In this document: positions 9,126 through 18,910 of the stretch, in pieces
Position numbering within the stretch: the first letter of the stretch is position 1
Layout of the letters: each line of letters opens with the position of its first letter
Assembly (NCBI GenBank): GCA_902529515.1
Contig: CABZWX010000001.1
Location: 1-64,000 of the forward strand
Origin: an uncultured SAR116 cluster alpha proteobacterium
GTDB taxonomy: Bacteria > Pseudomonadota > Alphaproteobacteria > Puniceispirillales > Marisalimonadaceae
Direction of reading: 5' to 3'
DNA: 64,000 nucleotides
Notes under the pieces: model-generated
Told to the model about the DNA's origin: nothing
Seen by the model: only the letters and a program-made list of their open reading frames with translations
Databases searched by the model: none
Program-made: the position numbers and the translations under genes

Positions 9126-9572
9126 TTTAATTAGCCAACTTAAAATTATTTCATTTATCCATTCAGGTCTTTCAATTGTTATATAATGACCAGTATTTTC
9201 TAACAAAACTATGTTATTATCTTTATTGAAGTTATTTATAAAATTAACATAATAAATTTTATCATCTTTATTAATCATGCATCGTGCGTTTTTAGAATCA
9301 AATCTAGTACTTTGTATGACAAGTATAGGTAATTTTAAGCTTTTTAAATTATTTTCAAAACAATGACTGTCGTACCAAATTGTATTTCTTCTGAGTGGTA
9401 AGGAGTATCTCTCTGGGATATTTATTGCTCTTTTTATAATTCTATCTCTGTCTTTGTTGTAGTTTTCAGAAAAAAACATAGATGAAAACATATTCTTCAA
9501 TATTGATTGATAATTACTCTCCTTCAATGAATTTTCAAAATTACTAAGTACTTCAAAGTATATTTCACTCAA
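9102..9572 (-). pseudogene. alpha/beta hydrolase C-terminal remnant
   Basis: Retains the LPILVIQSTRFD and GHYITIERPEWINEIILSWL C-terminal signatures but has no oxyanion or nucleophile (GxSxG) half; no ATG start, in-frame stop at 9603-9605. Confidence 0.55.
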
Positions 9573-9679
9573 TAATTTTATGTTAAATACTATGAATTTA
9601 ATTCAATCTTTGTCATAATATGGGTTTAAATTTTAGATCTCAATACTTATATCATTTTAAACTAAAGAGGAAAAATTAT

Positions 9680-10117
9680 ATGTTCATAGCTAAATTAGTT
9701 ACTTTTTCAACAGCACTTTCATTCCTATTAATCTCAAATTTTGCTAATGCAGAAAACTTTACTATTGAGATGTTAAATAAACTCGGAAAAGAGAGAATGG
9801 TCTATTCTGAGAAAGTTATTTCAATTAAAGTTAATGATGAAATTACTTGGAAGTCTGTAGATAAAGGTCATAATGTTGAATTTATAGGAATGCCAGCTGG
9901 TGTTTCTAAATATAAATCCAAAATCAGTAAAGACGCTAAATTCAAATTTACAAAGCCAGGTATTTATTTGTATCAATGCACACCGCACAAAGCTATGGGT
10001 ATGATAGGTCTAGTTGTTGTTGGTAATGATAAAAGCAATCTAGATAAAATTAAAAAAGTTAAGGTTTACGGGAAATCAAAAAAACTACTAAAAGGTCTTT
10101 TAAAATCCATTAGTTAA
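9680..10117 (+). CDS. pseudoazurin-like cupredoxin (exported)
   Basis: Signal peptide then VSIKVNDEITWKSVDKGHNVE...YLYQCTPHKAMGMIGLVVVG (Cu ligands H, C, H, M). Confidence 0.9.
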   Translation: MFIAKLVTFSTALSFLLISNFANAENFTIEMLNKLGKERMVYSEKVISIKVNDEITWKSVDKGHNVEFIGMPAGVSKYKSKISKDAKFKFTKPGIYLYQCTPHKAMGMIGLVVVGNDKSNLDKIKKVKVYGKSKKLLKGLLKSIS

Positions 10118-10233
10118 TTTTGACTTAATAATACATATTAAATAAGATAATACATAAATTTAATTAACACTTTTAAAACCATGAAACTGATATATGGTAA
10201 AACTTCAAAACTAGTATATTAGGAGATATAATT

Positions 10234-10656
10234 ATGACTAATTGTTTTCATTTAGCAATACCCGCTGGTAATATTAAAACTGCTCTAAAATTTTATTGTG
10301 ATATATTAGGATGTAAAACTGGAAATCAGGAAGAAAATCGTTGGATCGATATTAATTTTTGGGGAAATGAACTAACATTGCATGAAACCAAATCTAAACA
10401 ATTTAGAGAAAGACATGATGTTGATATGGGTGACGTTTGTGTGCCTCATTTTGGAGTTCATCTGGAAGAAAATGATTTTGAAGAAGTAAAAAGAAGAATT
10501 GAAGCAAGTGATATAGATTATTTTGATAAACCTTATAGAAGGTTTATAGGTTCCAAGTTTGAACAAGAGACATTTTTTGTTGAAGATCCTAATGGGAATG
10601 TTCTCGAAATTAAAACAATGTCAAACCCTGAGGTTTTGTTTGAAACTGCCTCTTAA
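10234..10656 (+). CDS. VOC (glyoxalase/dioxygenase) superfamily protein
   Basis: HLAIPAGNIKTALKFYCDILGC...FFVEDPNGNVLEIKTM. Confidence 0.85.
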   Translation: MTNCFHLAIPAGNIKTALKFYCDILGCKTGNQEENRWIDINFWGNELTLHETKSKQFRERHDVDMGDVCVPHFGVHLEENDFEEVKRRIEASDIDYFDKPYRRFIGSKFEQETFFVEDPNGNVLEIKTMSNPEVLFETAS

Positions 10657-10761
10657 TAGTATGAATAATATTTTTTGTTCAATACAAAATCTACATGCTA
10701 TCAATAATTAAATATAATCTATGATATAATTATTCGATAGATTAGTTTAAAAACATAAAAT

Positions 10762-11541
10762 ATGGCCATACTAAAAAAAATTTTCAGATATCCTATAAAA
10801 GGTCTTTCTGGTGAAAGTTTAAATGAAATTTTATTAGAAAAAGATCAAGTTCTGTCTGGTGACCGTGAATATGCATTTGCTAGATCACATGTTTCATTTG
10901 ATGAAAAAAATCCAGTGTATTTAAGAAAAACAAACTTTCTAGCTTTAGTTAAAGAAGAAAAGTTAGCTAAATTAAGTACAGAGTTTAATAGTAAATCAAA
11001 TAGACTAATTATAAAAATTGATAAAAAAACAGTGTTAGAAGAAATTCTAATTAATGAAATAAATATTAACAAAGTTGAAGTTTTTTTTCAGAAATATTTA
11101 AATTTAGGTAACAATAACAAGCCAAAATTAGTTCAAGGAACAAAATATGACAATGATAAAAATCTTAAACATTCATTTTCAGACCTTCCAGAAAAGGCTA
11201 TTTCTATTATTAACTTAAACACGATTTCTGATTTTGAAAAAAAAATTGGGAAAAATATTGATCCTTCTAGATTTAGAGCGAATTTGTTGATTGACAATAT
11301 TGATCCTTGGAAGGAATTTGATTGGGTTGGCAAGAAAATTGTAATTGGAGATAGTATTTTAGAAGTTTTTAAAAGAACTCAAAGATGTGCCGCAACTAAT
11401 GTAAACCCTGAAAATGCTCTCAGAGACATTAATATACCGAATGAAATTAACTCTCATTTTGGTCACTTAGATTTGGGAGTTTATGCAAAGGTTATAAAAA
11501 CTGGAGTTATCTCAGTCAATGACAAGTTATCTTTAAATTAA
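10762..11541 (+). CDS. MOSC domain-containing protein
   Basis: RYPIKGLSGESL MOSC N-terminal motif; DPSRFRANLLID and FKRTQRCAATNVNPE. Confidence 0.85.
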   Translation: MAILKKIFRYPIKGLSGESLNEILLEKDQVLSGDREYAFARSHVSFDEKNPVYLRKTNFLALVKEEKLAKLSTEFNSKSNRLIIKIDKKTVLEEILINEININKVEVFFQKYLNLGNNNKPKLVQGTKYDNDKNLKHSFSDLPEKAISIINLNTISDFEKKIGKNIDPSRFRANLLIDNIDPWKEFDWVGKKIVIGDSILEVFKRTQRCAATNVNPENALRDINIPNEINSHFGHLDLGVYAKVIKTGVISVNDKLSLN

Positions 11542-11553
11542 TTTTTATTTTTA

Positions 11554-11817
11554 ATGAGGTATGAAATCAGTTCAAAGCAACAAAAAAATAAATTTAAAGA
11601 AATGGGGTTTTTTAAGTTTTGGTTTTTTTCAACTCTATTTTTTGTAACATTTCCAATTTCTCTTTTGTTTTGTTTACTATTTTTTGGGTTTAATAAAACA
11701 AAACAATTTATTACGGCATTAATTAAAGATTATGTTCAAACAATTTTAATAATTTTTATTTTGTCATTATCAATACTAGTATTTATTATTTACTCTATTG
11801 TCTCACTATTTAATTAA
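11554..11817 (+). CDS. small membrane protein of unknown function
   Basis: 87 aa ORF with two hydrophobic segments. Confidence 0.4.
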   Translation: MRYEISSKQQKNKFKEMGFFKFWFFSTLFFVTFPISLLFCLLFFGFNKTKQFITALIKDYVQTILIIFILSLSILVFIIYSIVSLFN

Positions 11818-11821
11818 ATTA

Positions 11822-12601
11822 ATGTGTTTAGTACTTAAAACAATAAAGACATTCACTAATGTTTTATATATTTTGATTTTTTTAATAATTTTTCTTCATA
11901 AATATTCGCATGCAACAGAGATTCATATAGGTGTAGCTTCAAACTTTTTAATGCCTATGAATGCTATAAAACAAAATTTTGAGAATGAAAATAAAACTAA
12001 AATTTATCTTTCAAGTGGTTCAAGTGGAAGTTTATACTCTCAGATTATAAATGGGGCACCTTTAGATATTTTTCTTTCAGCCAATCAAGACCTTCCAAAA
12101 AAACTCGAAAATACAGCTAAAGGAGTAAAAGGAACAAGATTTACTTACGCAACGGGAAAGCTACTATTGTTTAGCACAAACAAAGATCTTTTTGATTTAA
12201 CATTTCCAAGTATAATTTTATCAGAAAAAATTAAATATGTTGGGATAGGAAATCCAAAATATGTGCCCTATGGCGTGGCTGCTAAAGAAGTTTTAAAATC
12301 GCTCAAAGTTTTTAATAGATTAGAAAAAAAAATTATTTTTAGTAAAAATGTCAATCAAGTTTTTCTGATGAATTATTATGGTAATTTAGATATAGGCTTC
12401 ATAGCGAAATCCGATTTTATTATTAAAAATAAAAAAGGGAAAGTGTGGGATATACCTCAGGATTTGTATTCACCTATAAATCAAGATGCAATTTTACTGA
12501 AATATGGAGAAAAAAAACCAAAGGCAAAAGTTTTCTTAAAATTTTTATCTTCAAATAAGGTAAGGGATAAATTGATCAGTTTAGGGTATGTTATTAATTA
12601 A
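11822..12601 (+). CDS. modA: molybdate-type ABC transporter substrate-binding protein
   Basis: IHIGVASNFLMPMNAIKQNFE...SSGSSGSLYSQIINGAPLDIFLSANQDLP; probable start 11822. Confidence 0.85.
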   Translation: MCLVLKTIKTFTNVLYILIFLIIFLHKYSHATEIHIGVASNFLMPMNAIKQNFENENKTKIYLSSGSSGSLYSQIINGAPLDIFLSANQDLPKKLENTAKGVKGTRFTYATGKLLLFSTNKDLFDLTFPSIILSEKIKYVGIGNPKYVPYGVAAKEVLKSLKVFNRLEKKIIFSKNVNQVFLMNYYGNLDIGFIAKSDFIIKNKKGKVWDIPQDLYSPINQDAILLKYGEKKPKAKVFLKFLSSNKVRDKLISLGYVIN

Positions 12602-13202
12602 TTTTTTTTAAATTATTAATTTTTTGAATTATAGAAGATTCATTCTCACCCCAGGCTATTGTTCCTCTAAAATTGCCTAAGGCATCAATCATGAATACGG
12701 TTGCCGTATGATTAAGAGTATAATTACCATTTGTAGTTTTGACAGTTTCATAAAATACTCCCCAATTATCTGCAAATTCTTTTATTTCAATTTTATTACC
12801 CGTTACACCAATAATATTACCATCAAAATATTGAATATAATCTTTAAGATGTTCCTTATTATCTCTTTTTGGATCTAAAGTTACAAAAATTATGTTTATC
12901 AAATCATCGTTCAATGTAACTTTTTTGGTAATTTGTGATAAATCGGCGAGTGTTGTAGGGCAAATCTCTGGGCAATTAGTGAACCCAAAAAATAATAAAG
13001 AAGGTTTATTTTTAAGTGTAGTACTTTTAAAAGCTTGTCCATTATGATCAATTAAATTAACTTTACTTATTATTTCTGATAATTTTTCTGGAGCATTTTT
13101 ACGTGATAGATATTCTGCAAAAAGAAAAGTCATAATTAAAATAATAACGAAAGAAATAATTATTGATGAAATTAAAATTAATTTTTTTTTGGCTAAATTC
13201 AT
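12594..13202 (-). CDS. SCO1/SenC family copper chaperone
   Basis: FFGFTNCPEICPTTLADLSQI (CxxxC), FVTLDPKRD, distal His in YTLNHTATVFMID. Confidence 0.93.
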   Translation of the reverse strand: MNLAKKKLILISSIIISFVIILIMTFLFAEYLSRKNAPEKLSEIISKVNLIDHNGQAFKSTTLKNKPSLLFFGFTNCPEICPTTLADLSQITKKVTLNDDLINIIFVTLDPKRDNKEHLKDYIQYFDGNIIGVTGNKIEIKEFADNWGVFYETVKTTNGNYTLNHTATVFMIDALGNFRGTIAWGENESSIIQKINNLKKIN

Positions 13203-13258
13203 TAGAAATCAGTTTTATAATTTTAAAACAAATGTTTTTACATTTTTATAGAAGTTTG

Positions 13259-13396
13259 TCATTTTATAATTGATATACAGTAGGATAATATATTATTGAA
13301 AATCTGATTTTCTCTAGCTAGAAAAGGTAATGACCAGGTAATAACTACAAAAGCCAATCCCCAAAAGACAAATAATAATAAATTTTTTCTATTCAT
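13259..13396 (-). CDS. possible 45-aa single-TM protein upstream of SCO1
   Basis: Manual translation MNRKNLLLFVFWGLAFVVITWSLPFLARENQIFNNILSYCISIIK; same strand as SCO1 gene but downstream-transcription spacing about 55 nt. Confidence 0.35.
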   Translation of the reverse strand: MNRKNLLLFVFWGLAFVVITWSLPFLARENQIFNNILSYCISIIK

Positions 13397-13496
13397 TTTT
13401 TTTAAATTTTTGTAAATTTACTTAAAAAAATATAATAGGATATTTTTTATTAATTTAAAATATTTTGTACTAATACAGTTTCAATATGGAAGTCTA

Positions 13497-13865
13497 ATGA
13501 AAATTTTTTATTATACACTTTTTTTACTGTTCGCCTCACATAGTAGTTATGCTCTTGAATACTCATGCATAGACAAAGAACATGGTAATTTGTCTAAAAT
13601 GACTATAGATGGGGAGTCTGTAAAATATGAAGATCAAAACGGTGAGCCCTTAGAATATAAAATAGTAGAGAATTCTGAAATTGCATTAATGGCTATTAGT
13701 AAGGTTTCAGCAGAAGAAAATCCAATACTTAATTACGTATTTATAATTAAAGATAAATCATTGGCATTCAATGCTAATTTAAGATCGATAAATGACAATT
13801 ATAATGAAATATTTACAAAAAATAAAATTTTAAAATGTATTGGGAATAATGACCAAAAAAATTAA
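13497..13865 (+). CDS. hypothetical exported protein
   Basis: 122 aa ORF with N-terminal signal peptide. Confidence 0.5.
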   Translation: MKIFYYTLFLLFASHSSYALEYSCIDKEHGNLSKMTIDGESVKYEDQNGEPLEYKIVENSEIALMAISKVSAEENPILNYVFIIKDKSLAFNANLRSINDNYNEIFTKNKILKCIGNNDQKN

Positions 13866-13898
13866 ATTGAAAAGATAAGTTTAGTAAAATAAAAAATT

Positions 13899-14246
13899 AT
13901 GGATAAAATAAATAAAGATCAAATATCTATCAATGACTTTACAAAGTTAAATCTTGTTTTAGGGACAATTTTAGAAGCCTCACAGAATGTAAAAGCAAAA
14001 AAACCTGCATATATTTTAAAAATTGATTTTGGAAAAACCATTGGTTTAAAACAAACCTCAGCTCAAATTACTAATTATTCATTACAAGAATTAATAAATA
14101 GACAAGTTGTGGCTGTTTGCAACTTGCCTTCCAAAAAAATTGCTGGTTTTAATTCTGAAGTACTCATACTTGGCGCAATCTCAGGTGAAGATGTTCATTT
14201 GCTTCGGCCAGATATTAAACTCGAAAATGGTACATTAATTGGCTAG
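13899..14246 (+). CDS. csaA: CsaA-like tRNA-binding domain protein
   Basis: FTKLNLVLGTILEA...YILKIDFGKTIGLKQTSAQIT...VVAVCNLPSKKIAGFNSEVLILGA. Confidence 0.85.
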   Translation: MDKINKDQISINDFTKLNLVLGTILEASQNVKAKKPAYILKIDFGKTIGLKQTSAQITNYSLQELINRQVVAVCNLPSKKIAGFNSEVLILGAISGEDVHLLRPDIKLENGTLIG

Positions 14247-15162
14247 AGAAAAAAAAGATATTTCTAAAATGCTAGGAATTATTCCTAGTTTGCACACACC
14301 CTTTGATGAAAATAATGAAATTGATATAGTTAGCTTAAGGAAACTGATTGATCAAACTGTAATAACTGGATGTGCTGGTATGCTTGTAGGCGCTGTTGCA
14401 GGAGAAAATGGAAGTCTATCCTTTGATGAGAAAAAAATTCTATTAAATGAATGTGTAACTTATAATAATAATAGGATTCCAATCATTATAAGTTGCACTG
14501 CAAAAAATCAAATTGAAAGAATTGAGTTATCCAAAAATGCAAAAGAATTAGGGGCTGATTGGATATTATGTCAAGCACCTGAAAATATTTTTGGTGATGA
14601 ATTAGTGCAATGCTTTTATGAAATCGCTGAAGTTGGGCCTGACAATCTTATGATACAAGATTTATCATGGACAGGTTATGGAATGAGTGATGAAGATATA
14701 ATTTTATTAAATAAAAACGTTAAAAAATTTAAAAGTTTGAAAATTGAAGTTCTTAATTCTGGTCCAAAATATACAAGAGTTTTCAATATTACTAACAACC
14801 AGTTACATCTGAGTGGTGGATGGGCAATTATGGGTATGATTGAAGCTTTGAATAGAGGAGTACATGCTCTAATTCCTTCAACTATGGAGGTTATTTACAA
14901 CAAAATCTATAATTTATATTTAGAAAATAAAATAGAAGACTCTAGAAGATTATTTTCTCAAATTTTACCAGTTTTATCTTTTACTCACCAACATATAGAC
15001 ATATCAATTAAATTTTCAAAAATGTTAAGAGTTGAAGAAGGAATTTTTAGTACTAGTATCTGTCGAAAACCAATTAAGAATTTCGACCAATTTCAGTTAG
15101 AAGAAGCTAGTTTAAATATAAAAAAAGTATTGAAATTGCAAAACCATGTAACAAATAACTAA
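14239..15162 (+). CDS. dihydrodipicolinate synthase/N-acetylneuraminate lyase family protein
   Basis: DapA-like barrel: GIIPSLHTPFDENNEIDIVSLRKLIDQTV, GAVAGENGSLSFDEK; start TTG 14239 or ATG 14269. Confidence 0.85.
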   Translation: MAREKKDISKMLGIIPSLHTPFDENNEIDIVSLRKLIDQTVITGCAGMLVGAVAGENGSLSFDEKKILLNECVTYNNNRIPIIISCTAKNQIERIELSKNAKELGADWILCQAPENIFGDELVQCFYEIAEVGPDNLMIQDLSWTGYGMSDEDIILLNKNVKKFKSLKIEVLNSGPKYTRVFNITNNQLHLSGGWAIMGMIEALNRGVHALIPSTMEVIYNKIYNLYLENKIEDSRRLFSQILPVLSFTHQHIDISIKFSKMLRVEEGIFSTSICRKPIKNFDQFQLEEASLNIKKVLKLQNHVTNN

Positions 15163-15224
15163 ACTTTTTTTCATTAAGTCGTTTAATAAGTTACAAAGTA
15201 ATTATTATATATTCCTCCTTATTT

Positions 15225-15256
15225 AAATAGAGACCTAAGTGTCTCTATTTTTTTTT
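15225..15256 (+). terminator. Rho-independent terminator
   Basis: Perfect 10-bp stem aaatagagac/gtctctattt, 6-nt loop, followed by a T-run. Confidence 0.8.
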
Positions 15257-15315
15257 GTTGTTATAAGTCTTTATTAACAATATACAGTAATTCTTTTTTT
15301 TATATCGAGTCATTT

Positions 15316-16188
15316 ATGCAAAATAATGTTCTATTTGGCATTATCCTTATGGTTATTACAACGTTTATGTTTTCAAGCATGGATGGAGTGTCTAGATATT
15401 TAGCTGAAAACAATAATGTTTTTACACTTGTTACAATGCGCTACTGGTTTATAGCTTTTGTAATGATAGTCACATGTTTGTTCATAAAAAATCGTGTTTC
15501 AGATATTTTAAATACAAAGCAACCTTATATTCAATTTTCTAGAGGTGTAATTCTTTCTCTAAATAATTGCTTAGTTGTTTATACATTCACGTTGTTAGGG
15601 TTAGTTGAGACACATGCAATTATAGCATGTTACCCATTGATAGTCGCTGGTTTATCAGTTCCTTTTCTTGGTGAAAGATTTGGCTGGAGAAGGTGGATGG
15701 CAATTTTTACAGGTTTCATTGGCGTAATCATTATTTTAAGACCAAACACAAATGTAATTACAGAAGGGTCTATCTTTGCAATAATTGGAGCTATAATGTT
15801 TGCTGTTTATCTTATATTAACTCGATATGTTTCCAGATCTGACACAGCAATAACAAGTTTTTTTTGGACGGGTATTGGTGGCACAGTAACAATGAGTATT
15901 ATAAGTCTTTTAATATGGGATGATATATTAAAAGAAGATTATTTATGGCTTCTTTTAATGTGTGTATTAAGTGCAGGTTCTCATTTTATGATGGTAAAAA
16001 CATTACAAGTGGCAGAAGCTTCGGTTGTACAACCTTTTTCTTATCTTCAATTAGTTTTTGGATCAATTATCGGTGTAACAATTTTTTCTGAAAGTATAGA
16101 TCTAATGATTATTGTTGGTGCATTGATAGTTATTGGATCAGGACTTTTTACAACATGGCGTGAATATAAAATTAAACACAAAATTTAG
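15316..16188 (+). CDS. EamA/DMT family transporter
   Basis: Multi-TM protein with two EamA-like repeats (TLLGLVETHAIIACYPLIVAGLSVPFLGERFGWRRW). Confidence 0.9.
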   Translation: MQNNVLFGIILMVITTFMFSSMDGVSRYLAENNNVFTLVTMRYWFIAFVMIVTCLFIKNRVSDILNTKQPYIQFSRGVILSLNNCLVVYTFTLLGLVETHAIIACYPLIVAGLSVPFLGERFGWRRWMAIFTGFIGVIIILRPNTNVITEGSIFAIIGAIMFAVYLILTRYVSRSDTAITSFFWTGIGGTVTMSIISLLIWDDILKEDYLWLLLMCVLSAGSHFMMVKTLQVAEASVVQPFSYLQLVFGSIIGVTIFSESIDLMIIVGALIVIGSGLFTTWREYKIKHKI

Positions 16189-16252
16189 TATATAAACTTT
16201 TTGACAAGTCTTTAAATTAATGGATTCATTAAAGTCTACAAAAGGTTTGATC

Positions 16253-17392
16253 ATGTCAATTGAATTTAACGGTAAGACTTCAGCTAAACACCCAATACCA
16301 GAAACAATGAAAGCATGGGTCTTAGGAAATCCAGACCAACTGGTGTTAATTGACAAACCTATCGTTATGCCAGGTAAAGCAGAAGTTTTAGTCAGGATTG
16401 ACGCTGTAGCTATTTGTGCAACAGACCTTGATGTGATAAGTCATGGACCGCCAGCACTAATAGAAGGTGGATTACCATTTAATAAAAATTTCACTCCTGG
16501 ACACGAGTACATGGGTACAGTTGTTGCATTAGGTCCTTCAGTTGATGAATTTGATATTGGTGATAGGGTGACGGTAGAAATTCATTCTGGTTGTGGTCAA
16601 TGCAAAAGATGTAGGATGGGAATGTATACATCATGCCATAACTATGGTCTGAACTATGGAAATGTAAATAAAGGTCACAGAGCAAACGGCTTTACAACAG
16701 ATGGTGGCTTCAAACAATATGCTGTAAATAATATAAACACACTTATTAAAGTTCCAGACAATATGACTGATGAAGAAGCAACTTTAGTGGTTACAGCAGG
16801 AACAACAATGTACGGTCTCACCGAATTAGGGGGTTTAATCGCTGGAGAAAGTTTAGTTGTAATAGGCCCTGGTCCCATTGGCTTATTAGGAGTTGCTGTA
16901 GCTAAAGCTTTGGGTGCGGGACCAGTGATTTTAATTGGTACAAGAGATAGTAGGCTAGAAATAGGAAAAAAGCTTGGAGCGGATTATACTTTGAATGTAA
17001 AAAATGAAAAAGATATAGTTCAAAGTGTAAAAAACATTATTGGAGAAAAAGGTGCCGACTATGTAATTGAGTGTGCAGGAACAAAAGAAGCCTTAAACGA
17101 TGCAATTATGATGACAAACAGAGGAGGCAAAATATGTCTCGCTGCCTTTCCTCATAAACCAGTTGAAGTTAATATTCCACATATGGTTATTAATAATATT
17201 TACATGTTTGGAATAAGAGGTGAAGGTAAAAGCGCTACTCACAGAGCTATGCAATTTATGAAAGAAAAAAGATTTAATGCAAACCTAGTACACACACATA
17301 CTTTTAAATTATCTGATCTACCTACTGCTTTAAAGTATGCAAGAGAAAGAATAGACGATTCAATAAAAATAGTGATCAAACCATGGAGTTAA
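16253..17392 (+). CDS. zinc-dependent alcohol dehydrogenase family protein
   Basis: GHEYMGTVVALGPSVDEFDIGDRV, structural Zn Cys cluster CGQCKRCRMGMYTSC, VIGPGPIGLLGV. Confidence 0.92.
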   Translation: MSIEFNGKTSAKHPIPETMKAWVLGNPDQLVLIDKPIVMPGKAEVLVRIDAVAICATDLDVISHGPPALIEGGLPFNKNFTPGHEYMGTVVALGPSVDEFDIGDRVTVEIHSGCGQCKRCRMGMYTSCHNYGLNYGNVNKGHRANGFTTDGGFKQYAVNNINTLIKVPDNMTDEEATLVVTAGTTMYGLTELGGLIAGESLVVIGPGPIGLLGVAVAKALGAGPVILIGTRDSRLEIGKKLGADYTLNVKNEKDIVQSVKNIIGEKGADYVIECAGTKEALNDAIMMTNRGGKICLAAFPHKPVEVNIPHMVINNIYMFGIRGEGKSATHRAMQFMKEKRFNANLVHTHTFKLSDLPTALKYARERIDDSIKIVIKPWS

Positions 17393-17427
17393 TAATTTTT
17401 AAATTTTAGAATTAATAGGAGAAGATA

Positions 17428-17751
17428 ATGTGGGCTGTGACCAGATCAATCAAGTTTCAAAATAAATTGGCAAAAGAGGCTATAATAAATGCTCTAAAAA
17501 GTAGGAGTAAAGATATGTTTCAAGATGGAGATATGATAATTAGAGCTTTTATAAATGTTACCGAAAACTCAATAGAGATATTTCATCTTTTCAAAAATAA
17601 GGAATACGTAAACAAACAAAGAGCTGGGTGGACTAATCAATTTTGGCAAGATATTCGAGAAATGGGAGGAACAGTCTCATTTACAGAAGGAGAATGTGAG
17701 GTTGAATATTCTCCCAGAATTGATTTAAAAGATTTTAGTAAAATAGATTAA
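17428..17751 (+). CDS. hypothetical protein, 107 aa
   Basis: ORF with upstream aggaga SD-like sequence; no family recognised. Confidence 0.5.
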   Translation: MWAVTRSIKFQNKLAKEAIINALKSRSKDMFQDGDMIIRAFINVTENSIEIFHLFKNKEYVNKQRAGWTNQFWQDIREMGGTVSFTEGECEVEYSPRIDLKDFSKID

Positions 17752-17770
17752 ATATAATTTTTTTTTGGCA

Positions 17771-17866
17771 TATAATTTGCAAAACTCACTATGAAGGGAA
17801 TAGCTTTTTGAAATCTCCACGATTATCCTAAATAAGGTAAATAATTAGAGCTATTCCCTATTTTTT
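17771..17866 (+). ncRNA. candidate structured small RNA: TATAAT, 11-bp long-range stem, U-tract
   Basis: TATAAT at 17771-17776; perfect 11-bp arms agggaatagct (17795-17805)/agctattccct (17849-17859) with 43-nt loop; T6 at 17861-17866. Confidence 0.35.
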
Positions 17867-18404
17867 ACTGAACTACTTTACCAATGAATGGTAAATGCCT
17901 GTTATCTTGAGCATAATCAATTCCATAACCAACTACAAACTCGTCTGGAATATCAAACCCAACCCATTTACTTTCAATATTGGTTTCCCTACGTGAAAAC
18001 TTATTTAGTAGGCAGCAAACTTCTAAACTTTTTGGCTTTCTGCTTTTAAGTAACTTTATAACTTGGTTTAGTGTATGACCAGTATCAATAATGTCTTCTA
18101 CTAATAGTACGTCTAAGTTTTTTATATCTGTATTTAAATCTGTTAATATTCGAATATTATTTGAAGATTGCATTGAGTTTCCATAGCTAGAGGCAGTCAT
18201 AAAATCAACCTCAACTGGTATTTTTAGCTCTCGAACTAAATCTGCGATAAATACAAAAGAGCCTCTCAACAATCCAACAACCAATAGTTTATCTGTATTT
18301 TTATAAAAAAGGTTTACCTCTTTACCTAATTCAATAATTCTTTTTTTTATTTCTTTTTCTGCAATTAATGTATCTACAGAATAAGGCTTTATATTTTTAT
18401 TCAT
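17865..18404 (-). CDS. hpt: hypoxanthine phosphoribosyltransferase
   Basis: VVGLLRGSFVFIADLVREL, VLLVEDIIDTGHTL PRPP-binding loop, KWVGFDIPDEFVVGYGIDY. Confidence 0.93.
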   Translation of the reverse strand: MNKNIKPYSVDTLIAEKEIKKRIIELGKEVNLFYKNTDKLLVVGLLRGSFVFIADLVRELKIPVEVDFMTASSYGNSMQSSNNIRILTDLNTDIKNLDVLLVEDIIDTGHTLNQVIKLLKSRKPKSLEVCCLLNKFSRRETNIESKWVGFDIPDEFVVGYGIDYAQDNRHLPFIGKVVQ

Positions 18405-18500
18405 TCTAATTACTCATGGTAACTTTATTAAAACGCAATATACTTTATAATAATAATTGGTATAAAAAAATAAAATTATTTATTTGGTAAGGAGTAAAAA

Positions 18501-18887
18501 TTGTTAATATTAATAGCTGCAGCCATATTAAGCTTCATGATTTTTTTTCCCATAGTTGTAGCAACTTCAGTTTTTAAAGTTCTAGATGAAAAACAATCAT
18601 CTAAATTTCTAAGAATTTTCTTTCCTAAATATTATCTTTTTGGTTTTGTTTTGAGCTTAATAGGCCTTATTCTTTCCATCTATTATGTAAATAAATCATC
18701 AATATTAATTTTTTTACTTATTATGATTGGATTTATTTTCTCAAGGCAAGTTTTAATGCCAATGATAAATAAAGCTAAAGATTTGAATAATGAGAACAAA
18801 TTTAATAAATTACATAAATTTTCAGTTTTTATAAATTTTCTGCAGATAATAGGATGTATATTTTTGTTAATAAATTATCTGAAATAA
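18501..18887 (+). CDS. DUF4149-like membrane protein
   Basis: Four hydrophobic segments; TTG start; family call tentative. Confidence 0.4.
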   Translation: MLILIAAAILSFMIFFPIVVATSVFKVLDEKQSSKFLRIFFPKYYLFGFVLSLIGLILSIYYVNKSSILIFLLIMIGFIFSRQVLMPMINKAKDLNNENKFNKLHKFSVFINFLQIIGCIFLLINYLK

Positions 18888-18910
18888 TAATGAATTAAGG
18901 GTTAATTTTA

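Noticed and set aside
12594-12601. 8-bp convergent overlap of modA and the SCO1 gene
   Set aside because: Normal for compact genomes, no added functional signal
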